From contig CALCNV010000025.1 in the NCBI GenBank assembly GCA_937897645.1, forward strand, positions 1 through 19,453: a DNA stretch of 19,453 nt, written 5' to 3'. Of the stretch, positions 1-6,441 are shown piece after piece. Made by a program: the position numbers and the translations under genes. The notes under the pieces were generated by a model. It saw only the letters and a list, made by a program, of their open reading frames with translations, did no database searches and was not told the origin of the DNA. Origin of the DNA: an uncultured Lysobacteraceae bacterium (GTDB taxonomy: Bacteria > Pseudomonadota > Gammaproteobacteria > Xanthomonadales > Xanthomonadaceae). Within the stretch, counting starts at the first letter, position 1. The number at the start of each line of letters is the position of its first letter.

Positions 1-591
1 TGGGGCGTGGCCATCCAGAACCTCAAGCTGGGTCGCTGGTGGGCGGGCAAGACCACGCATGCGCAGATGCGCAAGGCGTTCCGCCCGGCTGGCAAGAAGA
101 TGCTGCGCCAGATGTTGAAGGATTACGTGGTGTTCCCGCTGCTGGCCGGCCCGTTCTTCCTGCCGATCCTGCTGGGCAACGTGGTCGCCAACCTGCTGCG
201 CAACGTGTGGACGTACGTGATCATCTTCTGCGGCCATTTCACCGCCGATGCGGAAACCTTCCCGAAGGAATGCATCCGCAACGAATCACGCGGCCACTGG
301 TACCTGCGCCAGTTGCGCGGCTCTTCGAATATTTCCGGTGGCAAGCTGCTCAACGTCATGTCCGGCAACCTGAGCCACCAGATCGAGCACCATTTCTATC
401 CGGATATCCCCGCCAACCGCTATGCCGAGCTGGCGGTGGAGGTGCGCGACATCTGTGCGCGCTACGGCCAGCACTACAACGTTGGCTCGCTGCCGAAGCA
501 GTTCGGCCAGGTCATCTGGCGCATCCTGCGCCACGCGTTTCCAAGTCGCCCCGAGGCCCGGGTGCCGTTGATGCAGGCGCAATCGCAGTAA
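1..591 (+). CDS. Membrane fatty acid desaturase, C-terminal part (5' end outside window)
   Basis: The frame is open from base 1, so the gene starts upstream and only about 196 C-terminal residues are visible. The segment has a hydrophobic stretch (VVFPLLAGPFFLPILLGNVV) and a GHFTADAETF block. It also has the third histidine box of di-iron membrane desaturases, QIEHH (379-393), followed by FYPDIPANRY, a block typical of acyl-CoA or acyl-lipid desaturases (PF00487). The family uses two irons held by histidines to insert a cis double bond into a fatty acyl chain at the inner membrane, with electrons from a ferredoxin or cytochrome-type partner. The first two histidine boxes and any reductase partner would lie upstream. 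Positional specificity cannot be read from this fragment. The gene ends in TAA and is followed within 30 bases by a strong terminator. Confidence 0.88.
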   Translation, partial: WGVAIQNLKLGRWWAGKTTHAQMRKAFRPAGKKMLRQMLKDYVVFPLLAGPFFLPILLGNVVANLLRNVWTYVIIFCGHFTADAETFPKECIRNESRGHWYLRQLRGSSNISGGKLLNVMSGNLSHQIEHHFYPDIPANRYAELAVEVRDICARYGQHYNVGSLPKQFGQVIWRILRHAFPSRPEARVPLMQAQSQ

Positions 592-618
592 CGGGTTGCC
601 GGGAAAGGACAAGCAAGG

Positions 619-646
619 GCTCGCGGCGTACACCGCGAGCTTTTTT
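619..646 (+). terminator. Rho-independent terminator after the desaturase gene
   Basis: A perfect 8-bp stem GCTCGCGG/CCGCGAGC (619-626 and 633-640) with a 6-base loop is followed directly by six T (641-646). It lies 27 bases after the desaturase stop codon and just before the convergent hydrolase stop at 655, so it separates two convergent genes. On the minus strand there is no T-run after the stem, so it should act mainly on rightward transcription. Confidence 0.88.
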
Positions 647-654
647 CATGCAGC

Positions 655-1950
655 CTACTGTTTCGCCGTGTCGGGTGCTGCAAGGATCGCAGCGACGCGC
701 TGGTCATAGTCCTGCGGGAATACCCAGTAGCGTGCGCCGGTGCCGGTGAGGCGTTCCTCCAGCCCGCGTTGCTGCGGCGGATAGCGGCGGATGAAGGTCG
801 CCACCACGTCGTTGCTCACCCATGCATTGGTGTACCAGAAACCGTGCGATCGACGGCTGAGGTCGGGGATCACCGAAGGATCGATCTTGATCAGGTCGAA
901 GTTGTATTGCTGCGAAGCCCTGGCCAGGAACTGGGTCTGCTCTTCGCTGAGCTCGCCAAGGTCCGGCCTGCCTGCACGCGATGCACGGTGGCGGAACTCG
1001 GCGAACGCAAGCGCGCTGTCATTGAGGTTGGCCGACAGGCTGACACGTTCCGGAAGGTCGACGTAATGCTGGAGGTCGTCGGCGAAGGTGCGCGTATCCG
1101 CGTCCGGTGCCGCGTAGTAGACCTGGCCCAGTCGCAGACGCTGCTTGAGTGCGGCACGCGTTTCGCCGGTATTGCGCCGGCCCAGTTGGGCCAGGCCTGC
1201 GCTGGCGATCTCGGCGCCTGCACTGTAGGCCAGCACGTCGATGTGGCGCGCATTGGTGTTGGCGGCCAGCAGTTCGATCAATTGGGTGAAGGCCGGGATG
1301 GAGGCGCGCGCGGTGCGGATGTCGCTGAAATAGCGGCGCACCCGTTCGCCCGACGGCCAGACGAAGGTCAGCACCACCGCTTCACGTCCGGTGAAATGCT
1401 GGAACTGCGCGGCCTGCGCGGTGGCCCGGTGCATGGCCTTGTTGGCGCCGTGCACGTAGATGATCAGGTCCTTGCTTCGGCTTTGCGCCAGCGCCCGGTT
1501 GATCTGCGCGAAATAAGCGCGTGCCGCGGGTGAGGTGACGGTGTGGCGCCCGGCGCCCAGCACCGCGGTTTCGCTGATGCGGTCCAGCGTGATCTGCGGT
1601 CGCCTGCCTTCATCGGCGCTGGTGGACAGCTGGTTGAGTTGTTTCCATGTCAGCGAGCCATCGCCGACGCGCAGGTGGGCGGTGCCCAGGCGCAGGTCGT
1701 TGCCGGGGAATATGGTGTAGACCGGCGGCCGGGTCTCCATCACCACGCCGCGGTTGGTGGCATAGAACACCGGGATTTCCGGCGCATTGCGCGTGGCTGG
1801 ATCACCGGGGAAAAGGGGCTGGTCGCCCTGGGTGAAGGCCAGCGGTGCAGGCATCAGCCGCATCGCCGGCTGTGCATTGCACGCGGCCAGCAGGCAGGCC
1901 ATCGCAAGCATGGCCAGCCAACGCGCGCCGCCCGCGCTTCTCCGCGCCAT
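655..1950 (-). CDS. Alpha/beta hydrolase lipoprotein, DUF900 family
   Basis: From the chosen start (ATG at 1950) the protein is 431 aa. It opens with a lipoprotein signal: basic start MARRSAGGAR, hydrophobic core, then lipobox LLAAC with Cys24. The body matches the DUF900/COG4782 esterase-lipase superfamily: VFYATNR near residue 61, IIYVHGAN (about 163-170, oxyanion-side strand), the nucleophile elbow AYSAG with Ser243, and a C-terminal SHGFWY motif that probably supplies the catalytic His. The substrate is unknown. The protein is probably anchored to an envelope membrane facing the periplasm. An in-frame ATG at 2031 would add 27 residues and make an implausibly long signal sequence. Neither start has a good Shine-Dalgarno, so the start is the least certain part. 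It follows the ABC exporter gene on the same strand after a 211-base gap. Confidence 0.82.
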   Translation of the reverse strand: MARRSAGGARWLAMLAMACLLAACNAQPAMRLMPAPLAFTQGDQPLFPGDPATRNAPEIPVFYATNRGVVMETRPPVYTIFPGNDLRLGTAHLRVGDGSLTWKQLNQLSTSADEGRRPQITLDRISETAVLGAGRHTVTSPAARAYFAQINRALAQSRSKDLIIYVHGANKAMHRATAQAAQFQHFTGREAVVLTFVWPSGERVRRYFSDIRTARASIPAFTQLIELLAANTNARHIDVLAYSAGAEIASAGLAQLGRRNTGETRAALKQRLRLGQVYYAAPDADTRTFADDLQHYVDLPERVSLSANLNDSALAFAEFRHRASRAGRPDLGELSEEQTQFLARASQQYNFDLIKIDPSVIPDLSRRSHGFWYTNAWVSNDVVATFIRRYPPQQRGLEERLTGTGARYWVFPQDYDQRVAAILAAPDTAKQ

Positions 1951-2101
1951 CGGATGGGTCGCGCCTGCATGGGTCTGGTCCTGCGCTACCTGTGCAGGCA
2001 CGCAGCGTGGGCGAGGCAATGCGATCTTCATGCGTAGGGTTGTCCAGGCGGTTCGGTGAGGTTCGCGTCCGCGCCGGTCAGCACGGAAGACGAAGGGGGT
2101 G

Positions 2102-2157
2102 GCAGTGCCGACTAGGATGCCTGAATTACCGGCGGCCTGAATACCGGCGGGCACTGC
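2102..2157. repeat. Direct-repeat pair inside a short inverted repeat
   Basis: Two near-identical direct copies, GCCTGAATTACCGGC (2119-2133) and GCCTGAATACCGGC (2135-2148), differ by one base insertion. They are framed by an 8-bp inverted repeat GCAGTGCC (2102-2109) and GGCACTGC (2150-2157). The block starts 5 bases beyond the ABC exporter stop codon and lies about 150 bases upstream of the hydrolase start. It could be an operator, a processed 3' end or a degenerate repeat. No T-run follows it, so it is not a standard terminator. Confidence 0.45.
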
Positions 2158-2161
2158 GACT

Positions 2162-3943
2162 TCAGTCGATGAACTGCAGGCGCGCCAGCTCCGCGTAAAG
2201 CCCGTCCTGCGCGATCAGTTCCGCGTGCGTGCCCTGGGCGACGATGCGCCCGCGGTCCATGACCACGATGCGGTCCGCCTTGAGTACCGTCGCCAGGCGA
2301 TGCGCGATGACCAGGGTGGTGCGTCCCTGCATCAGGCGTTCAAGCGCACTCTGCACGGCACGCTCGCTCTGCGCGTCGAGCGCGGAAGTGGCTTCGTCCA
2401 GCAGCAGGATCGGTGCGTCTTTCAGCAGTGCACGCGCAATGGCAATGCGTTGCTGCTGGCCACCGGACAGGCGCGCGCCGCGTTCGCCCAGTTCGCTGTC
2501 GAAACCGCCCGGCAGCTCACGGATGAACTCCAGGGCTTCCGCGGATTCGGCGGCGGCCTGCAGCTCGCTGTCGGTCGCGTCGAGCTTGCCGTAGCGGATG
2601 TTCTCGCCCGCACTGGCGGCAAAGATGGCCGGTTGCTGTGGCACCAGGGCGATGTGTTCGCGCAGTTCCGCTGGGGCCACCTCGCGCAGGTCCATGCCGT
2701 CGATGCGGATGGCGCCGGATTGCGCATCGTGGAAGCGCAGCAGCATGGAGAACACCGTGCTCTTGCCAGCGCCCGAGGGACCAACGAGCGCCACGGTTTC
2801 GCCGGGTCTTACCTGCAAATCGAAACCGTCCAGCGCAGGAAGGTCGGGACGTGCGGGGTAGTGGAAGACCACGTTGTCGAAGCGGAGTTCGCCCTGCAGT
2901 GGCTGCGGCAGGCTGCGGGGTTTTGCAGGTGCGGTGATCGTGGAGGTTTCCTGCAGCAGTTCGGCGATGCGGCCCATGCCGCCGGAGGCGCGCTGCAATT
3001 CGTTCCATACTTCGGCGAGCGCGCCGACCGAGCCACCGCCGATCAACGCGTACAGCACGAACTGGCCCAGCGTGCCGGCGGTCATGTTGCCCTTGATCAC
3101 GTCATGTGCGCCTGACCACAGCACCAAGACGATGGCGCCGAAGATCAGGGTGATGGCCGCTGCGGTGACCCAGGCCTGCGCGCGGATGCGCTTGCGTGCG
3201 GTTTCCACCGCCACCGCCACGGCGTTGCCGAAGCGGCCGCGCTCGTAGGGTTCGCGTGCGTGTGCCTGCACGGTGCGCACCGCGCCCAGCGTTTCGCTGG
3301 CCAGGGTGTTGGCATCGGCAACCCGGTCCTGGCTGGCGCGTGAGGCTTTTTCCAGTCGGCGGCTGCCCAGCACGATCGGCAACACGGCCAACGGGATGCC
3401 GATCAAGGCGTAGGACGCCAGGCGCGGGCTGGTGACGAAGAGCATGGTCAGGCTGCCGATCACGGTCACGCTGCTGCGCAGGGCCACCGACATGCTGGTG
3501 CCCACCACGTTGCGCAACAGTTCGCTGTCGGCGGACAGCCGCGAGACCAGTTCGCCGCTGCGGGTGCGGTCGTGGAAGTCGGCACCCAGGTCGAGCAGGT
3601 GCCCGTACAGGGTCTTGCGCAGGTCGGCGACGACGCGTTCGCCCAGCAAGGACACGAAATAGAAGCGCGCGGCACTGGCCAGGGCCAGCACCACGGCGAC
3701 GACGAACAGGAGCAGGAAGGCGCGGTCGATATTGCTGCCGCTGGAGAAGCCGTCGTCGATCATGCGTCCGAACGCCCACGGCAGGCTCAGCGTGGCGGCG
3801 GACGCAACCGCCAATGCCAGCAGCCACGCGCTGAACAGGGCGCCGTGCTGGCGCACGAAGGGCCACAGCGCGCGCAGGCTGCCGAGTTTGGCTTTCGCGG
3901 GAGTAGGGGTAGTGTCCGGCACGCTGACGGCAGGGGAATTCAT
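2162..3943 (-). CDS. ABC exporter, fused transmembrane and ATP-binding domains
   Basis: A 593-aa half-transporter of the type IV/ABCB exporter fold (MsbA/LmrA/BmrA-like). Residues about 30-320 form the six-helix membrane domain, with hydrophobic segments near 38-55, 75-97, 155-172, 178-194 and 260-278. Residues about 350-590 form the nucleotide-binding domain with every core motif: Walker A GPSGAGKS (388-395), Q-loop VPQQP (434-438), signature LSGGQ (492-496), Walker B ILLLDEA (512-518), D-loop SALD and switch histidine VIAHRLA. It should work as a homodimer pumping a lipid, drug or peptide outward; the substrate is not identifiable. I chose MNSPAVSVPD (ATG 3943). The frame stays open to 4075, but that extension is translated repeat DNA. 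There is no clear Shine-Dalgarno. True MsbA is usually beside lpxK, which is absent here, so no gene symbol is given. Confidence 0.92.
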   Translation of the reverse strand: MNSPAVSVPDTTPTPAKAKLGSLRALWPFVRQHGALFSAWLLALAVASAATLSLPWAFGRMIDDGFSSGSNIDRAFLLLFVVAVVLALASAARFYFVSLLGERVVADLRKTLYGHLLDLGADFHDRTRSGELVSRLSADSELLRNVVGTSMSVALRSSVTVIGSLTMLFVTSPRLASYALIGIPLAVLPIVLGSRRLEKASRASQDRVADANTLASETLGAVRTVQAHAREPYERGRFGNAVAVAVETARKRIRAQAWVTAAAITLIFGAIVLVLWSGAHDVIKGNMTAGTLGQFVLYALIGGGSVGALAEVWNELQRASGGMGRIAELLQETSTITAPAKPRSLPQPLQGELRFDNVVFHYPARPDLPALDGFDLQVRPGETVALVGPSGAGKSTVFSMLLRFHDAQSGAIRIDGMDLREVAPAELREHIALVPQQPAIFAASAGENIRYGKLDATDSELQAAAESAEALEFIRELPGGFDSELGERGARLSGGQQQRIAIARALLKDAPILLLDEATSALDAQSERAVQSALERLMQGRTTLVIAHRLATVLKADRIVVMDRGRIVAQGTHAELIAQDGLYAELARLQFID

Positions 3944-3965
3944 GGAGTATCCGTTGCAAGATTCT

Positions 3966-4031
3966 TGTGGGAGGGACTTCAGCGCCGACGGCCTCCGCCG
4001 GGACGCTGTCGGCGCTGAAGTCCCTCCCACA
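3966..4031. repeat. REP-like long inverted repeat, TGTGGGAGGG family
   Basis: Two perfectly complementary 24-base arms, 3966-3989 and 4008-4031, are separated by 18 bases. Each arm begins TGTGGGAGGG from the outside and ends with GCCGAC on the inside. The element fills most of the gap between the stop of the YigZ-family gene (4038) and the start of the ABC exporter (3943). It resembles the intergenic palindromes common in xanthomonads. As RNA it would form a 24-bp hairpin that could stabilise the upstream transcript end or limit read-through into the exporter gene; there is no T-run. Confidence 0.85.
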
Positions 4032-4037
4032 GCAATC

Positions 4038-4631
4038 TCAAGTGTCCCGCACCTCGACGACACGTACACGGTCACGGGTGGCGTCGCGCAGGTGGGTTTT
4101 CAAGGTGTCGGCGCGGTCGGCGGGCAGGCGTACCCGCAGTATCGCGCCGGATTCGTCGAACTGTTCGTCCAGTTTATCGGCGGCATGGCTGGCCAGCGCG
4201 GCATGCACGCTGCCCATGTCCTCGAACGGGCAATGGACGACAAGCCGCTTCAACACGACCAGGGGACGCCGCTCGGCCTGGCGCAGGCATTCCGCCGCCG
4301 CACCGCCATAGGCGCGCACCAGTCCGCCTGCGCCGAGCTTGATGCCGCCATACCAGCGCGTGACCACGGCCACCACCCGGTCGTAGCCTTGGCCCTCGAT
4401 CGCGGCCAGGATGGGACGCCCCGCGGTCCCAGCGGGCTCGCCATCGTCGCTGGAGCGGTACTCCGCCCCGATGCGGTAAGCCCAGCAGTTGTGGGTGGCA
4501 TCGGCATCCGCGACACGGGCGATGAAAGCAAGCGCGGCCTGTGCTGATTCGACCGGGGCCGCGTGGGCGATGAAACGGCTGTGCTTGATCTCGATGGCGT
4601 GCGTGGCCGGGGTGGCCAGGGTGTCGCTCAT
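4038..4631 (-). CDS. yigZ: YigZ/IMPACT family protein (UPF0029)
   Basis: A 197-aa protein close to the length of E. coli YigZ (about 204). The IMPACT-type N-terminal domain shows the family blocks SRFIAHAAPV (18-27), THNCWAYRIG (46-55), SSDDGEPAGTAGRPIL (60-75) and VTRWYGGIKLGAGGLVRAYG (90-109). The C-terminal part (about 125-197) fits the small ferredoxin-like DUF1949 domain. The eukaryotic relative IMPACT regulates the GCN2 translation-stress kinase. The bacterial role is not settled; nucleic-acid or ribosome-related functions have been proposed. Its ATG lies inside the ATGA overlap with the anti-sigma-like gene (4628-4631), so it is probably translationally coupled and belongs to the sigma-factor operon. 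Confidence 0.9.
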   Translation of the reverse strand: MSDTLATPATHAIEIKHSRFIAHAAPVESAQAALAFIARVADADATHNCWAYRIGAEYRSSDDGEPAGTAGRPILAAIEGQGYDRVVAVVTRWYGGIKLGAGGLVRAYGGAAAECLRQAERRPLVVLKRLVVHCPFEDMGSVHAALASHAADKLDEQFDESGAILRVRLPADRADTLKTHLRDATRDRVRVVEVRDT

Positions 4632-5668
4632 GGTTCCGGCAGCGGCTTCAGCAAGGGCTCCAGGTCATCCGGTACGGATTCACGCGGATGGTCCTTGACG
4701 AACAGCAGCAGGCTTTGCCGGGCCGCGTCCGCGTCACCCAGCCCGTAGCGGGTGCGCACGCGCTCCAGCCAGTCATTGACCGGCAAGCGCGCATCGTCCG
4801 ACACCGGCACCTGCAGGTCGGTGCGCTGCAGGCGCGAACCGGTGACTTCCACGCGATCCAGCGTCGCGCTTTCCTTGGCTGTCGCGGCCGCCGAGCGTGC
4901 TTTCATTTCCGCGCGTGCAGCGGCGTGTTGGCCGGTGGAGGCAGCACGGGCGCTGTTGCTGGACGTTTCCGCGACTATCGCCGTGTCCGCGGCGGCATCG
5001 GCTTCCGCGCTGAACGCCATGGGCGACTCGGGGGCGGGTTCCTGTGCGACCAGTCCCTTCGGCGCCGAGCTCGTCATGGCCGGGGGTGCGGGTGGTGGTG
5101 GCGCAGCCGCCACCGCGGGGGCCGGTGCCGAAGGTGCGGAATAGGCATCCGTGTGGCGGGCAGGCGTGCGGTTGCGTGCGTCGTCGGCAGGCACGGGGGT
5201 AGCCGCACCGGTCGCCGGTGCCAGCGCGCGCATTGGCGGCGGCGGGGGTTCGACGGCAGGCAAGCGGGCAGGCGTGGCTTCGGATTTGGCGAAAGCCTCG
5301 GGTGCGGACTCCGGCTCGTGCACGTTTGGCGTTGCTCCAGCGTCGGCCGCCATCGCCGCCGCATCGGCGGACGCTTCCATGGTTCCGCTGGCGGCGGCAG
5401 GCGCTTCCGACACGCTCGCCACCTGCTGCAGCGGACGAAGCTGCCACGCCACGCCCACGGCCAGCACCATGGAGGCCGCCAGGCCCATCGCCAGCGGCCA
5501 GCGGGGTTTGGGTTTCCTTGCCTGGTCCACGGTCGCCGCGGCATGGGCGGCCGCCAGGATGCGCGCATCGAGGGCAGGCGAGGGCTCGCCATGCGGGCCA
5601 AGCCGGCCCGTGAGCTGCGCCAGCTCGCGCTCTTCGGGGGTCAGCGGTTCATGGGGGTAGCGGTTCAT
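4628..5668 (-). CDS. Anti-sigma-factor-like single-pass membrane protein with TonB-box-like peptide
   Basis: A 346-aa protein. Residues 1-56 are a cytoplasmic-type helical region (EERELAQLTGRLG, PALDARILAAAHAA). Residues about 58-77 form one membrane helix (PLAMGLAASMVLAVGVAWQL). Residues 80-260 are low-complexity Ala/Pro-rich sequence with VEPPPPP and AAPPPPAPP runs. A short ordered C-terminal module (about 295-340) carries NDWLERVRTRYGLGDADAAR, a W/L/A helical pattern I associate with anti-sigma-like proteins next to xanthomonad ECF sigma genes. It has no cysteine, hence no zinc-binding anti-sigma motif. The start overlaps the sigma-factor stop by ATGA (5665-5668). Topology, position and coupling support sequestration of that sigma factor, but no named anti-sigma domain is obvious. 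Residues 268-279 read ATLDRVEVTGSR, also present in the VWA lipoprotein. Confidence 0.75.
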   Translation of the reverse strand: MNRYPHEPLTPEERELAQLTGRLGPHGEPSPALDARILAAAHAAATVDQARKPKPRWPLAMGLAASMVLAVGVAWQLRPLQQVASVSEAPAAASGTMEASADAAAMAADAGATPNVHEPESAPEAFAKSEATPARLPAVEPPPPPMRALAPATGAATPVPADDARNRTPARHTDAYSAPSAPAPAVAAAPPPPAPPAMTSSAPKGLVAQEPAPESPMAFSAEADAAADTAIVAETSSNSARAASTGQHAAARAEMKARSAAATAKESATLDRVEVTGSRLQRTDLQVPVSDDARLPVNDWLERVRTRYGLGDADAARQSLLLFVKDHPRESVPDDLEPLLKPLPEP

Positions 5669-6219
5669 TCGTTCAATCTCATGCGCAGCTTGTCCATCGC
5701 GTAGCGCAGTCGCGATTTCACCGTTTCCCGGCCTACGCCGGTGATCTCGCCGATTTCCTCGAGGCTGAGCTCCTGCTCCAGGCGCAGTTGCAGCACCTCG
5801 CGCTGGTCGTCCGGCAGTTCGGCCAATGCCAGTTGCAGGCGCCGCCGCTGCTCGAATTCCGACAGGCTGCGCTCGGGCGTGTCGGGGTCGGGCACCCGGG
5901 CGGCGCGTTCATCGCCATCGGCCGGGGCCGGGGGACGGTGCTTCAGTGCCCGCCAGTGATCGGTGAGCCGATTGTGCGCGATGCGGTACAGCCAGGTCGT
6001 GAATGCGGCGTCGGGTTTCCAGCCCGCGCGCGCCGTGATGACACGCTGCCAGATGTCCTGGAAGAGCTCGTCGGCCAGGGCAGGGTCACGCAGTTGTCGC
6101 AGCAGGAAACGATACAGGCGCGTACGGTGGCGCGAATACAGTTGCTCGAACGCGCCCGTATCACCGGCCGCATAGGCCAGCATCAGGGTCTCATCGGTGG
6201 GTTCCGCGACGTCGTTCAC
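5665..6219 (-). CDS. ECF-type RNA polymerase sigma factor
   Basis: A 184-aa protein when started at the GTG at 6219 (VNDVAEPTDETLM). Region 2 spans about residues 24-90: FEQLYSRHRTRLYRFLLRQL for core binding, and DELFQDIWQRV plus FTTWLYRIAHNRLTDHWR for melting and -10 recognition. A charged linker (about 91-125) joins region 4 (about 130-181): LAELPDDQREVLQLR followed by the helix-turn-helix LSLEEIGEITGVGRETVKSR that reads the -35 element. Region 3 is missing, as expected for group 4 sigma factors. The frame is open to 6351, but that part is unlike sigma factors; family proteins normally begin a few residues before the DETLM-like segment. A weak AGG lies about 11 bases before the GTG. It is the first gene of the sigma/anti-sigma/yigZ operon. 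Confidence 0.92.
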   Translation of the reverse strand: MNDVAEPTDETLMLAYAAGDTGAFEQLYSRHRTRLYRFLLRQLRDPALADELFQDIWQRVITARAGWKPDAAFTTWLYRIAHNRLTDHWRALKHRPPAPADGDERAARVPDPDTPERSLSEFEQRRRLQLALAELPDDQREVLQLRLEQELSLEEIGEITGVGRETVKSRLRYAMDKLRMRLNE

Positions 6220-6441
6220 AACAACAAGCCTAAAGCCTGCGCTGGAATCCGCATAGCCACGTCCCGCGGTGCATGCCTGGTGTCGGGGGGCATCGACTGT
6301 GCGGGGGGCGCAGGCCTTGGCTGTGGTTGTCGGGACCGTCGCACTGTGCATGGAACCTGATAACGTCCACCCTGCGGGGATGGGGTTCGCCGCGTGCGAT
6401 GTTGTCGAGCATCGCTTTCAAAGAACAGTCTTGGGGAATCC
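6220..6441. other. Divergent intergenic region between sigma factor and GGDEF-EAL genes
   Basis: This 222-base stretch must hold the leftward promoter of the sigma operon and probably the rightward promoter of the cyclic-di-GMP gene. I see no confident -35/-10 pair. An ECF-like GGAACC lies at 6352-6357 but lacks a matching -10 at the normal distance. A GGGGA (6433-6437) sits 4 bases before the GTG at 6442 and supports that start for the rightward gene. Confidence 0.4.

Noticed and set aside
1951..2154. Longer starts for the DUF900 hydrolase, including ATG 2031.
   Set aside because: They put 27 or more polar residues before a lipoprotein signal peptide that begins properly at ATG 1950. ATG 2031 remains possible but less likely.
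2162..3943. ABC exporter as true MsbA.
   Set aside because: Domain layout fits, but neighbouring lipid A genes such as lpxK are absent and I see no residue pattern that separates MsbA from other ABCB exporters.
3944..4075. Upstream in-frame extension of the ABC exporter (44 residues).
   Set aside because: The extension translates the palindromic repeat (GGTSAPTAS, ALKSLPQES) and overlaps the end of the yigZ gene. The same kind of peptide comes from the repeat before ispG, so it is repeat-derived reading, not protein.
4688..5704. Long plus-strand open frame opposite the anti-sigma-like gene, rich in Arg/Gly.
   Set aside because: Mirror of the Ala/Pro-rich tether codons. The minus-strand frame is anchored by ATGA overlaps on both sides and a membrane helix.
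6352..6357. GGAACC as a possible ECF-sigma -35 element for the cyclic-di-GMP gene or self-regulation.
   Set aside because: No matching -10 (GTC or TCTGA-like) lies 15-17 bases downstream, and it points away from the sigma operon.
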